DNA of 42,628 nucleotides from a virus. The position numbers and the translations under genes are program-made. The stretch is from IMG/VR virus record IMGVR_UViG_3300021142_000064, positions 1-42,628 of that record; one strand, written 5' to 3'. Positions 1 to 7,910 of this stretch are shown piece by piece. Every line of letters starts with the position of its first letter. Positions within the stretch are counted from its first letter, which is position 1. The notes under the pieces were generated by a model. It worked only from the letters and a program-made list of their open reading frames with translations, was not told the DNA's origin and ran no database searches.

Positions 1-55
1 AGAATTTTTTTGACCCCTTAAGCGTCATACCACTTTCTTGTGTGTTGTCTTCCAT
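1..55 (-). CDS. Partial gene, first 18 codons only
   Basis: A reading frame opens with ATG at 55 and runs off the left edge. It reads MEDNTQESGMTLKGSKKF. Its ATG shares one base with the TAA stop of the gp47-like gene (TAATG), the usual arrangement for translationally coupled genes, so it is probably real and in the same operon. In T4 the gene paired with gp47 encodes gp46, the SbcC/Rad50-like ATPase partner. That is a possible identity here by context only; 18 residues are too few to recognise a family. Confidence 0.6.
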   Translation of the reverse strand, partial: MEDNTQESGMTLKGSKKF

Positions 56-867
56 TATGCGTTCATTATTTTTTCATTTCCTGTTTCTAGGTCTTCAAGA
101 GACTTTATCCTGAATTGATAGAAAGGGTATTTATTATCTACATCATGTTCGGTGAAGGTTTTTGATTCAACATTCCAGAACAAAAATCCGTGCTTGCTTA
201 CATTTTCACCAAAGTTCTGCTGAATTAGGCTTGATGGATACGCAACAAGTATTCCTTTGTGGTTAAACACCTGACGCTTATGAATATCTCCAAGCATTAC
301 CATATCGCAACCTTCAAATATATCTAGTTCAGCACCATGGTCAATTTCGTAGCCTATATCGGTCTTAGCGTTTATTAGTGGAGCATGAAACAATCCTATA
401 TAGGTTTTATCAGCACCAAATTCAGCTCTTGCTTCTTCGATATTTGGTCGTTTATTTTCCTCGAATATTGAGTATACGCACCAAACGATATTATCATCAA
501 GATAACACTTACTGTCTTTGAAATAGTTTATATCTTTGTCAGCCAAGAATTGAACCATAGGTGTGATGCTATCCATACGGTCTTTGTTGTTCTCCAACAA
601 ATCATGGTTACCAGCTATCAATATGACAGGGGCTATCGTTTCAAGTGACCTTAATAACCAAGTTCCAAGTATAAGTTGTTCGTTTGATATGACGATTTTT
701 TGGTGAACCAAATCACCAGCTATGAGTATTCTAACTTCCTCTCGCTGGTAGTCTTTAACCAATTCTTTTATGTCGTGAATTAGCGTTTTAAAAACGTCTT
801 TATATTCATCATGAAGTCTGAATGTCCTGATATGGATATCAGCCAAATGTACAACAAATCTAACCAT
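55..867 (-). CDS. gp47-like recombination nuclease (SbcD/Mre11 family)
   Basis: Metallophosphoesterase of 270 residues, the nuclease subunit of a T4 gp46/gp47-type complex that processes DNA ends for recombination-dependent replication. All family metal-binding motifs are visible: D10-x-H12 (LADIH), GD52 (IAGDLVH), GNHD at 86-89, H161 (GLFHAP) and GD-x-H at 193-196. The length fits the compact phage enzymes, which lack the long C-terminal region of cellular SbcD. A host-type promoter lies at 884-891, with a leader of about 16 bases rich in A and no Shine-Dalgarno sequence. It is followed directly by a coupled gene and preceded by a RecB-like nuclease, so this end of the window is a DNA-processing cluster. 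Confidence 0.93.
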   Translation of the reverse strand: MVRFVVHLADIHIRTFRLHDEYKDVFKTLIHDIKELVKDYQREEVRILIAGDLVHQKIVISNEQLILGTWLLRSLETIAPVILIAGNHDLLENNKDRMDSITPMVQFLADKDINYFKDSKCYLDDNIVWCVYSIFEENKRPNIEEARAEFGADKTYIGLFHAPLINAKTDIGYEIDHGAELDIFEGCDMVMLGDIHKRQVFNHKGILVAYPSSLIQQNFGENVSKHGFLFWNVESKTFTEHDVDNKYPFYQFRIKSLEDLETGNEKIMNA

Positions 868-883
868 AATTTTATCTTTTTTG

Positions 884-891
884 CAAATATA
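884..891 (-). promoter_or_regulatory. Host-type -7 box for the gp47-like gene
   Basis: On the - strand the box reads TATATTTG, preceded by TTAG, matching the Bacteroidota -7 consensus TAnnTTTG. No clear TTG -33 box is seen 19-20 bases upstream, so this is the weakest of the set. The start codon follows after 16 bases. Confidence 0.6.
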
Positions 892-908
892 CTAACTTAT
901 TTTTCATA

Positions 909-1706
909 TTAACTGTTTTTCATAATATTATAATGGTGCATTTCAATAAGTTGCTTTGCTTCTTTTTTGAGATACATTATTTGTATTTTTTCAAACGATT
1001 CTTTTTCTTTATTCCAATACAATACATAGATTTGTCTGCACTTACGATTAGGAAACTCTAATTCATACATATAAGCGTATACGCTTAGTTGCAGCGTATA
1101 TATCGACCACTGGCAAGCTTGTAGATGCTCGAATGGCTTGTGAAGCGTTTGATAACCATACGGGTTAAAGAAGTTGAATACTCTATTGGTCTTATAATCC
1201 GCAACGTCAAAGAATACGTTATCGATATCAATAATAAGGTCCGAAGTACCAGCCAATTGGTATTGTTCCGAAAAGAGTATTCGTTCAGGCCACATTGTCT
1301 GTCCTTCTTCGATATCCAAAGCATTATACCCGTCAATAACCTTTTGTTCAAATTCTTGTTCTTCTGGTGTTAGGGCTTTGTTGTTTGAAGGGAAGTACCA
1401 TTTATTAGCCAATAGGAATCGCTCTACTATATCGTGAACCCTAGTACCGTATATGTTAGCTTGTTCGTTTAGATACTCCCAATAGTCTAGGATTTCTTGC
1501 GCTGACATACCGATATAGCGTTCTTGTTTTACAGTATCCGCTTGTTTGGTTATCGCCAATGCAACAGTATCTGCATCAAAGTGTGGTTCAATTGATGTCA
1601 GAGTTGTGGTTACAGACTTATATATCTTGCCTGTCTCCCTGTGATGATATTTGTGTTCTATGGGTTCCAAATATACTGGCCCTACCCATTTTTTAATTTT
1701 AGCCAT
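909..1706 (-). CDS. RecB/Cas4-like PD-(D/E)XK nuclease
   Basis: A 265-residue protein with the motif order of RecB-type PD-(D/E)XK nucleases: GTRVH (H91), GTSD (D156), DYKTN (D170, K172), and a downstream QLSVYAYMYE helix (Q206) like the QxxxY motif. These residues would bind Mg2+ and cut DNA, most likely as an exonuclease in recombination or DNA-end processing. There is no helicase domain and no visible iron-sulphur cysteine cluster, so it is not a full RecB or typical Cas4. It lies between primase and the gp47-like nuclease. Its host-type promoter sits only four bases before ATG, so the mRNA is predicted to be leaderless. The exact substrate is unknown. Confidence 0.82.
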   Translation of the reverse strand: MAKIKKWVGPVYLEPIEHKYHHRETGKIYKSVTTTLTSIEPHFDADTVALAITKQADTVKQERYIGMSAQEILDYWEYLNEQANIYGTRVHDIVERFLLANKWYFPSNNKALTPEEQEFEQKVIDGYNALDIEEGQTMWPERILFSEQYQLAGTSDLIIDIDNVFFDVADYKTNRVFNFFNPYGYQTLHKPFEHLQACQWSIYTLQLSVYAYMYELEFPNRKCRQIYVLYWNKEKESFEKIQIMYLKKEAKQLIEMHHYNIMKNS

Positions 1707-1710
1707 ACAG

Positions 1711-1741
1711 CAAATATACTACAAAAAAACCTATTATGCAA
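1711..1741 (-). promoter_or_regulatory. Host-type promoter of the RecB-like nuclease gene
   Basis: - strand TTG (1741-1739), 20-base spacer, then TATATTTG (1718-1711). Only four bases (CTGT) separate the -7 box from ATG at 1706, so transcription should begin at or next to the start codon. Confidence 0.8.
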
Positions 1742-1756
1742 CTTTTCCCTTGAAAA

Positions 1757-2710
1757 TTAGTACAATTCTTCTTCCGTAAGGAACCTAGATGTTTTTAATA
1801 ACTTGGTAATACCTTTCCTACCCAATTTTTCATAGATTAAACTGGGGTCGTACCCATCAGGGGGTATACATATCTTAACCCTATTCTTTAAGTTATAGAA
1901 ATTAAGGCCTTTGTATAAGTTAATAGCGTCTTCTTTAGCATCCGAATCTAATAATACGACAACAAACCCCATTGCATTCTCTTGTAGGGCATCTAATAGC
2001 TTTGGTGATATGTATTTTCCAAGTAAAGGTATTGAATTTGGTGTAACTATGTGGTCAAAAGCACCTTCTACTAGATAAATTGTCGCATCGAAGTTTATCT
2101 TATTCTCATTAAAGATGATTTCTTGCTTCTCAGCTTCTGGATTTATATACTTTAGCTTATTTTTTTGTTTTGAATACCATCTTGCGATGAAATAATTAAG
2201 CCTTTCATCAGAATCATACGATGGAATTACGATTCTGTTGTAGTGAGCACCAGTAGTTGTATATCCTATACCAAATTCTTTTATTATATCTTCACCAATA
2301 CCTCTATTTCTTAAGTATGCCATAGCTGAATAATAACCAAAATCACTTGGTGAAGACTCCGATAGCTTTTTATACCCCTCTGGAAGGGTTACAATAATGT
2401 CTTTGTGTTCTTTTTCTAGGATTTGGTCTGCATCTGGCTTGATTAACAGGTAGTCTCTGATGATTCTATCATTACCATAACGCTTTAATAGTCGCATTAC
2501 AGGCCCATGCATATTATTTGTTTCCGCACAGGCCCAGCATTTGAATAGTCCTCGATTATAGTTAATCTCAAGATTACCCTTACCATCACCATCATACAAT
2601 CCTTTATCAGCTGAACATGCAGGGCAGTCCCAAGAGCATTGACCAGTTTCTTCATTATGTTTTCTACACGGACCTAAAAATGATTCAAGTATGTTTATCA
2701 ATAAACTCAT
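1757..2710 (-). CDS. DNA primase (DnaG/T4 gp61 type)
   Basis: A 317-residue primase that would make RNA primers with the gp41/DnaB-like helicase at 31492-32892. The N-terminus has a zinc-binding domain (C29-x2-C32 in DCPAC and C58-x2-C61 in KCWAC, plus C15 and C25). A Toprim catalytic core follows, with the acidic motif YLVEGAFD and the DxD motif in VVLLDSDAK. There is no C-terminal helicase-interaction domain of bacterial DnaG size; the length resembles T4 gp61. Its promoter lies at 2736-2766. A diverged second copy of its first 25 codons is found at 3756-3830, on the far side of a homing endonuclease cassette. Confidence 0.92.
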   Translation of the reverse strand: MSLLINILESFLGPCRKHNEETGQCSWDCPACSADKGLYDGDGKGNLEINYNRGLFKCWACAETNNMHGPVMRLLKRYGNDRIIRDYLLIKPDADQILEKEHKDIIVTLPEGYKKLSESSPSDFGYYSAMAYLRNRGIGEDIIKEFGIGYTTTGAHYNRIVIPSYDSDERLNYFIARWYSKQKNKLKYINPEAEKQEIIFNENKINFDATIYLVEGAFDHIVTPNSIPLLGKYISPKLLDALQENAMGFVVVLLDSDAKEDAINLYKGLNFYNLKNRVKICIPPDGYDPSLIYEKLGRKGITKLLKTSRFLTEEELY

Positions 2711-2735
2711 AAAAAATCTAATTAATTTTAAAATA

Positions 2736-2766
2736 CAAAAATACTATTTTTTTCTTGTTTTTCCAA
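2736..2766 (-). promoter_or_regulatory. Host-type promoter of the primase gene
   Basis: - strand TTG (2766-2764, within TTTGG), 20-base spacer, TATTTTTG (2743-2736). A leader of about 25 bases follows, ending in a T-run before ATG at 2710. It diverges from the late-type motif of the rightward homing cassette. Confidence 0.75.
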
Positions 2767-2816
2767 ATATTTTAATAAAGTTCTGAAAAAAATCAGACTT
2801 TTTGTTCTTTAGTAGG

Positions 2817-2829
2817 TATTTATAATAAA
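2817..2829 (+). promoter_or_regulatory. Late-type motif before the homing cassette
   Basis: Reads TATTTATAATAAA, nine bases before the ATG at 2839. It matches the ATATTTAT plus A/T-rich motif found before structural genes. It suggests that the cassette is read with late genes. This is the only + strand instance placed before a gene. Confidence 0.45.
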
Positions 2830-2838
2830 CAAAAAATT

Positions 2839-2997
2839 ATGGGAAGACCTAAGTTAAAACAAGAAGATAAAAAAGGTAAATTAGGTATTAGTTTGTCTAA
2901 AGAAATTATAAAGAAAATAAATTCAATCACAGATAACAAATCAACATTTATTGAACATATGATAAATGAATATTTTAAAACTAATAAACATGTTTAA
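2839..2997 (+). CDS. Small ribbon-helix-helix DNA-binding protein
   Basis: A 52-residue basic protein with the pattern of Arc/CopG-type ribbon-helix-helix regulators. It has an N-terminal basic GRPK segment, a short strand (KLGISLS, residues 14-20), helix 1 (KEIIKKINSI, 21-30), a turn with NKS, and helix 2 (TFIEHMINEYF, 36-46). Such proteins dimerise and bind operators. Its last eight bases (2990-2997) overlap the likely start of the GIY-YIG endonuclease, so the two are probably co-translated. It may repress or modulate its own cassette; that is inference. Its AT-rich composition and + orientation set it apart from the phage genes around it. Confidence 0.75.
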   Translation: MGRPKLKQEDKKGKLGISLSKEIIKKINSITDNKSTFIEHMINEYFKTNKHV

Positions 2998-3754
2998 TTA
3001 TTGTGGCGTATATAAAATTACTAATATCAAAAACAATAAATGTTATATTGGTAGCTCGATAAATATAGTAAGAAGATGGGGTGAACATAAACGTCAGTTA
3101 AAAAATAATAAACACGCCAATACCCATTTACAAAAATCTTGGAATAAACATGGTGAAAATTCATTTTTATTTGAAACTATTGAATTTGTTAAAGATGAAA
3201 AAAATTTAATAAATCGTGAGCAATATTATCTGGATGAGGTTAAAAAATATGATTCAAAATTATTATACAATATTTGCCCAATGGCATATAGTGCGTTAGG
3301 ATTTAAACATTCTAATGAAACAAAAAATAAAATGTCTGAATCACATAAAGGATTAGTTCATAAAAAAGACACTATTATTAAAATGATAAAAAATAAAAAT
3401 AAACAATCTGAACATACAAAAAATAAATTATCTGAAATAAACAAAGGTAGAATATCACAAAATAAACAACCAATTTATCAAATAGATTTAGATAATAATA
3501 TAATTAAAAAATGGGATTGTGTAACAGATGCCGCTAAAACGCTTAATTTGTCCCCGTCACTAATATGTAGTGTTTGTAGAGGTAAACGAAAAAGTACTGG
3601 TGGATTTAAATGGAAATATTTAAATGAAATAAAACAAATCCCTATTAATTCCGAAGAAATTAAAAATAAATATTCAACTGGTTTATATTCAACAAGAGAA
3701 TTATCTAAAATTTATAATATAAGTAAAACAAGGATTTGGAACATAGTAAAATAA
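2990..3754 (+). CDS. GIY-YIG homing endonuclease
   Basis: A 254-residue free-standing homing endonuclease, counted from ATG at 2990, which overlaps the upstream gene's stop. An in-frame ATG at 2966 would add eight residues. The GIY-YIG nuclease domain is clear: GVY (6-8), YIG (19-21), catalytic R28 and E78 (REQYYLD). Behind it are two NUMOD3-like DNA-binding segments around HSNETKNKMSESHKG and HTKNKLSEINKG. A NUMOD1-like domain follows (IYQIDLDNNIIKKW ... GGFKWKYL), then a C-terminal helix-turn-helix (STRELSKIYNISKTRIW). It cuts a specific site to spread its own gene. The gene is visibly richer in A and T than its neighbours, reads against them, and ends within two bases of a primase remnant. 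Confidence 0.92.
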   Translation: MFNYCGVYKITNIKNNKCYIGSSINIVRRWGEHKRQLKNNKHANTHLQKSWNKHGENSFLFETIEFVKDEKNLINREQYYLDEVKKYDSKLLYNICPMAYSALGFKHSNETKNKMSESHKGLVHKKDTIIKMIKNKNKQSEHTKNKLSEINKGRISQNKQPIYQIDLDNNIIKKWDCVTDAAKTLNLSPSLICSVCRGKRKSTGGFKWKYLNEIKQIPINSEEIKNKYSTGLYSTRELSKIYNISKTRIWNIVK

Positions 3755-3830
3755 CTTGCCCTGTATCTTCATTAAGTTTTCTGTGGTCACCCAAGAAACT
3801 TTCAAGTACACTGACTAAAAGATTTACCAT
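3705..3830 (-). pseudogene. Truncated second copy of the primase 5' end
   Basis: From ATG at 3830 the - strand encodes 25 residues closely like the primase N-terminus. Both contain LESFLG, then RK, NE and TGQ at the same spacing; about 15 of 25 positions are identical. Homology stops at about 3756, next to the endonuclease stop codon at 3752-3754. The frame then runs antisense through the endonuclease 3' end for 16 unrelated codons to a stop at 3705. The zinc-finger cysteines and the Toprim core are absent, so it cannot be a primase. It keeps a good promoter. Most likely it is the original primase start, cut off when the homing cassette inserted. Confidence 0.82.
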
Positions 3831-3834
3831 TTGG

Positions 3835-3865
3835 CAAAAGTACTAAATTAAATTGAAATTTGCAA
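3835..3865 (-). promoter_or_regulatory. Intact promoter of the primase remnant
   Basis: - strand TTG (3865-3863), 20-base spacer, TACTTTTG (3842-3835), then CCAA and ATG. It has the same four-base gap to ATG as two other genes. It would now produce RNA antisense to the whole homing endonuclease gene. Confidence 0.78.
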
Positions 3866-3866
3866 G

Positions 3867-4514
3867 TTAGGATTTCCAACTTCCTGTTTTAAGCATCTGA
3901 CCTCTACCAGCACAATAGGCATCGCTCATATCGAAGTTTTCTTTTTTAAGCTTGTTGTGCTTATCAAACAACCAAGTAATTTGAGGTACCAAGTCACAAA
4001 CCTTTTCAAATATAACCATTTTTTTATCTACATCAAAAGGATAACCGCCAAATAAAACTGGTTCATTTTTGGCTATTTGTTTTTCTGGTAGAGGAGTTCC
4101 ATCTTTCTTGGTTGTTCTTGAAGCCATAAGTTCTGGGAAACCATACTTACGAGCATCATACGAAGATATAAACTCTGGGACAACACCAATGGTATCAAAT
4201 ACTGATTTTGAAATCATACCGTTAAATCGCAATAGCGTTGCTATGGTGTATACGTTATTTGACTGAAGAAGAGGTTCTTCGATGATTACTCTGTATATAC
4301 CGAAATCAGCATACTTGTTCAAGAATTCTGTCTGGAAGATTTCAACTTTTTTGAATAGTTCTTCCATCTTGTTTTCTGGTTTTGGTTTTACCTTCGGACT
4401 AACATGGTGTAACAATTTTAGTTCACCCATATCGCCTAGGTCTTCAAATAATGCTATTCCTATTGTGGAGGTTGATACGTCTAAAGCTAGTATATACTTT
4501 GGTTCTTTGCTCAT
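3867..4514 (-). CDS. RuvC-like Holliday junction resolvase
   Basis: A 215-residue protein from ATG at 4514; a TTG 18 bases upstream could extend it slightly but is less likely. It has the RNase H-fold pattern of RuvC: ILALDVSTSTIGIALF with the first catalytic Asp (D12), IIEEPLL with an acidic second motif, and a C-terminal NFDMSDAYC with two Asp. It would cut branched DNA formed during recombination-dependent replication, before packaging. T4 uses the unrelated endonuclease VII for this, so a RuvC-like enzyme is a functional replacement. It lies just before the interrupted primase and just after the tail genes. The fold is well supported; the exact substrate is inferred. Confidence 0.8.
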   Translation of the reverse strand: MSKEPKYILALDVSTSTIGIALFEDLGDMGELKLLHHVSPKVKPKPENKMEELFKKVEIFQTEFLNKYADFGIYRVIIEEPLLQSNNVYTIATLLRFNGMISKSVFDTIGVVPEFISSYDARKYGFPELMASRTTKKDGTPLPEKQIAKNEPVLFGGYPFDVDKKMVIFEKVCDLVPQITWLFDKHNKLKKENFDMSDAYCAGRGQMLKTGSWKS

Positions 4515-4561
4515 AAGTGTTTTTATAACCAATGTAAATTGTGTTAATGAAAGGTAAAGAC

Positions 4562-5761
4562 TTACAAGTCAATTTTTACGTTAAACGCCAAAAATTCATT
4601 GATGTTTTTCAATATGTGTCTATCAGTTTTAGCCATAGCAACCAAGTTATTTAGATTATCATATAAGCCTACTTCGCTAATTCTTGGTGAATCAACACCA
4701 GAGAAGGTAGAGTTTGTTGATGAACCGAATTCACCTCTAGCGGCAATACATGTTATGTTCTGATATACTTCGGTAGAATAACTATCAAACGTTACTGTTG
4801 CATTAGTTGAACTGGAAGGCGTAAAAGCATTTACGATTTGCGGATGCGTTATTACAATAAAACCCTTATCCAAGTATGCTATACCAACTGCTGTGTCTGC
4901 GGTTAGACCTAAATTGCTATTGGTTGTAAGGTTATAGAATTGTTTGTTGTTAACAGAAAAAGGCTTAACGGTGCCGAAGCCAGTTGACCAACTTAGTGTT
5001 GGATTACCATTGGGGTTTTTAATCGTATCACAAAACAAGAAAGCTATGTTAGAATCTATGAAGCTGGTTGATACCGATGTTTCGGATATATTCGCATCTT
5101 CAACCCTTGTGTTAAGGGCTTTGTATTGGAACGTACTATAAACACTATAGGTACCAGCACTTGTAGGAAGACTTAACCTTATATTTTTACCATCGAGTGA
5201 TTCACCATATGTTGTGTTTTTGATACCGATAACAAGTATTTTGCTTTGAGCTATTCCGCTTAAAGCAGTATCTGAAAAACCACCATTTGAAAACGTTACA
5301 CCAGTATAGTTTGCATCATCATTAGAATTCAAAGGCAAGCCGAATGAATAATAAAGGTTAACCAAACCATTGGTATTATAGTCATTTCTGTTTACAATAA
5401 ATTTAGTTAGGCTTGTTCCGCTTACGGTTGTTAGACCATTAGAAACTAGGTCAGAACTTATGGTGCTTGATTGGGTCTCTACTGATTTTAGGATAGAACC
5501 GCTAGCGTTTAAAACCAAGTGACTTTTTATCGCTGCATTTTGTGTTGTGCTATTGCTAAAAGAACCATTTGCTCCCAATTCACCTGCTTCAGCTGGTATT
5601 TGGCCAGTTGCCAATAAAATTGGTACGTTATAGTTTGCATCAGAATCACCTAGACCGAAGTATGCTATCAATGAATTATTTGTTGACACTAATTGTTGTC
5701 TACCATATGGTGTTAACTTTGCTGTTAGAGTTATTGTATTTGCAGATGTATTAAAGCCCAT
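4562..5761 (-). CDS. Tail-collar/fibre-like virion protein (short paralogue)
   Basis: A 399-residue protein sharing N- and C-terminal modules with its upstream neighbour (5772-7907). The N-terminus has LTPYGRQQL, then GLGDSDANYN. The C-terminus has EVGLYDNLNNLVAMAK and a terminal strand. The same layout, a GRxxL start and an EVGLYD end, is known from phage tail-collar fibre proteins (DUF3751-like). The middle is Ser/Thr/Asn-rich and beta-prone with no recognised domain. It probably sits on the baseplate or at a fibre base. It is ten bases from its paralogue and is the last structural gene before the resolvase. The start region AAATTATG has no Shine-Dalgarno sequence. Confidence 0.7.
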   Translation of the reverse strand: MGFNTSANTITLTAKLTPYGRQQLVSTNNSLIAYFGLGDSDANYNVPILLATGQIPAEAGELGANGSFSNSTTQNAAIKSHLVLNASGSILKSVETQSSTISSDLVSNGLTTVSGTSLTKFIVNRNDYNTNGLVNLYYSFGLPLNSNDDANYTGVTFSNGGFSDTALSGIAQSKILVIGIKNTTYGESLDGKNIRLSLPTSAGTYSVYSTFQYKALNTRVEDANISETSVSTSFIDSNIAFLFCDTIKNPNGNPTLSWSTGFGTVKPFSVNNKQFYNLTTNSNLGLTADTAVGIAYLDKGFIVITHPQIVNAFTPSSSTNATVTFDSYSTEVYQNITCIAARGEFGSSTNSTFSGVDSPRISEVGLYDNLNNLVAMAKTDRHILKNINEFLAFNVKIDL

Positions 5762-5771
5762 AATTTATCGT

Positions 5772-7907
5772 TTAAAAGTCTAGTGACAATTCTATCATTA
5801 TTGTATTGCCTGGCATCAACGCTAATGGTTTGCTAAGCTTACCGATGCATACCAAGTTTTGGTTTGAATCATAGATACCAACTTCGGTAACCTTTATATC
5901 AGGTGGATTTGTTGCTGGGTCTGTGCTTCTTGTTGGGTTGGTTGTTGAGTTAAAATAACTGCTGTTAATTCTAACATCAAATATTGTTTTGAAAATTGTT
6001 GCACCTATGAATGTCTGTATATTACCATAGAAGAATCTTTCATCACCAAACTGTAAAGATGTTGGTTGGTTATTTGGAGCCATATTCAATAACGGATATA
6101 GTACAAATGTTGTTCCAGACATATCCTTTAACTTATCTAGTATAAATCCAGTTGCCAATGGGTTTTGACCCTCTAATAACTTAGGGTCTATACTCTCACC
6201 AGTATTTGTTGTGATATTGGTACTGGTGAAATCATAAGCCTTCCACATGGCTGGGTCTGGTCTCATTAATGAATCAGATACAATCTGATACATTAATTTG
6301 AAGTTTCTGGCGAAGAAACCACGACCATCATATGAACCGCTTTCAATCTTTCTCATGTATGGTAACAAGTCTGTTTCGTTTAGTCTAAATGAAACGTCTT
6401 TAGGACCAGATGTGTTATTGGTTAACTTAACGTAGTTTTGACAAGGTAAGCTAGAACTCAATAAGTCATTTGTATTTGTTTCTAGGCTATATGTTAAGTA
6501 TATCGTTTCGCTAGGTAGAACCAAACCAGTTGATGTACCACCACTTGGTGACGAAAGATTCGCTGACAAGAATGGTAGCGTCCAGTTTCTATTAGACTTA
6601 TAAGACATCGCAGCAACTATTTCATCATCATGAAATATAATCATTTTCAATTGTGGAAGTACCTTACCAACAACAAGACTTGTTGTGTTTGCAGTAGAAA
6701 TCATGCTTGGTTCTTCTACCAAGTCGATGTATTGAATATCGCTAGTCCCAATAAGCTTGGTTTCACCACTGGCAATAAATGTCATACCCATCGTGGTACC
6801 ACTTCCAGTAACATAACCACTTCTATGATACATCAAGTTAGGCAAATGTACCTTAACTATTTTGCTATTAGTTGCATCAACATATAAGAATTCGCCATAA
6901 AGATTAGAAATCGCATTGTTTGTGTAGTGTATTATAGAAATTGATTTTGATACATCGTCAACATAACTTGTGCCTGGCGTACAATTAAAGCTAGCCGAAG
7001 AAGCTGTTAGTGACTCACATAGATACTCTAAGAATGGATTCTTGGTACCTAAATAACGATACGACCCAAACTTGGTGTAGTCTTCATATAGAGTACTACC
7101 TGTCATACCAGCAAGGTCTTCACACCAAACGTTATTCATATTCCAAACTGGAACATCGCTACATGTTATGTCTACGTTTGAGTTAAATGATAGAGTACCA
7201 GAATCCCAATAAGCAGTTGTATTTCCAGTTGCAATTGTATTGTAGACTTCACCCCCTCTATAAAATAAAATATTAGAAGTTGCTGAATCAGCTGAATAAT
7301 TAGGTAGAGGTCTGTCAACTTGTATGGTGTTACCAGTTATACCTTGAACCTTAAACCAAAGATTAGGGATAGATACTGTTGTATCATCATCTGACAAATA
7401 ACCAATGGTAGAGTTTGTAGGCTTAAGCAACATCAGGTCACCGACACTAAATGTTGTACCTCCAGTAACAATTAGTATTGTACCGCCAGTTAAATTTGTA
7501 TTGGATACTGACTTAACAGACTCTACTATATCAGAAGTCAATTGCGTTGTAAAACCTGTTAAGTTATCACTAAAAAACCCTCTTTCTAGTGCTTCGTTGT
7601 TCACTACCGCTTTAACCACATTCATATTTGATGAATTAATAGGTTGATAGTGTGAAGCTGAAGAGCTAGGATATACGTAAGTCTTTATGTTAGGTTGTCT
7701 ATCAACTGGGCGCAAGACCTTGCTACTACCTGATAGTCTAGTATCGGTTTGGTTAGCATCAACAATTTGTTCCCTGTTGTAGTTTATTTCAGAATCGCCT
7801 ATGGCCCAATAGCTGAAATTAAGCTGGCCCAAGGCTAATTGTTGTCTACCAACTTCAGTCATTTTTACACTGATGAAAGGGCTTGTGCTGTCTATAATGT
7901 AACTCAT
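5772..7907 (-). CDS. Tail-collar/fibre-like virion protein (long paralogue)
   Basis: A 711-residue virion protein with the same frame of modules as the 399-residue protein downstream. The N-terminus has MTEVGRQQL and AIGDSEINYN; the C-terminus has VTEVGIYDSNQNLVCIGK. The long middle is beta-rich, Ser/Thr/Asn-rich and different from its paralogue, as expected when a shared attachment module carries different exposed parts. Two copies of the late-type motif lie just upstream (7911-7921 and 7944-7954), so this gene probably starts a late transcript with 4562-5761. The role as baseplate collar or fibre component is inferred from the modules and the neighbourhood. Confidence 0.7.
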   Translation of the reverse strand: MSYIIDSTSPFISVKMTEVGRQQLALGQLNFSYWAIGDSEINYNREQIVDANQTDTRLSGSSKVLRPVDRQPNIKTYVYPSSSASHYQPINSSNMNVVKAVVNNEALERGFFSDNLTGFTTQLTSDIVESVKSVSNTNLTGGTILIVTGGTTFSVGDLMLLKPTNSTIGYLSDDDTTVSIPNLWFKVQGITGNTIQVDRPLPNYSADSATSNILFYRGGEVYNTIATGNTTAYWDSGTLSFNSNVDITCSDVPVWNMNNVWCEDLAGMTGSTLYEDYTKFGSYRYLGTKNPFLEYLCESLTASSASFNCTPGTSYVDDVSKSISIIHYTNNAISNLYGEFLYVDATNSKIVKVHLPNLMYHRSGYVTGSGTTMGMTFIASGETKLIGTSDIQYIDLVEEPSMISTANTTSLVVGKVLPQLKMIIFHDDEIVAAMSYKSNRNWTLPFLSANLSSPSGGTSTGLVLPSETIYLTYSLETNTNDLLSSSLPCQNYVKLTNNTSGPKDVSFRLNETDLLPYMRKIESGSYDGRGFFARNFKLMYQIVSDSLMRPDPAMWKAYDFTSTNITTNTGESIDPKLLEGQNPLATGFILDKLKDMSGTTFVLYPLLNMAPNNQPTSLQFGDERFFYGNIQTFIGATIFKTIFDVRINSSYFNSTTNPTRSTDPATNPPDIKVTEVGIYDSNQNLVCIGKLSKPLALMPGNTIMIELSLDF

Positions 7908-7910
7908 ATT

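Noticed and set aside
2778-2802. Hairpin with T-run between the primase promoter and the homing cassette
   Set aside because: AAGT-CTGA/TCAG-ACTT has a bulge and few G-C pairs; it may be chance in AT-rich DNA.
2966-2989. Upstream ATG as start of the GIY-YIG endonuclease
   Set aside because: It would lie well within the ribbon-helix-helix gene. ATG at 2990 leads straight into the conserved GVY motif and gives the usual short overlap.
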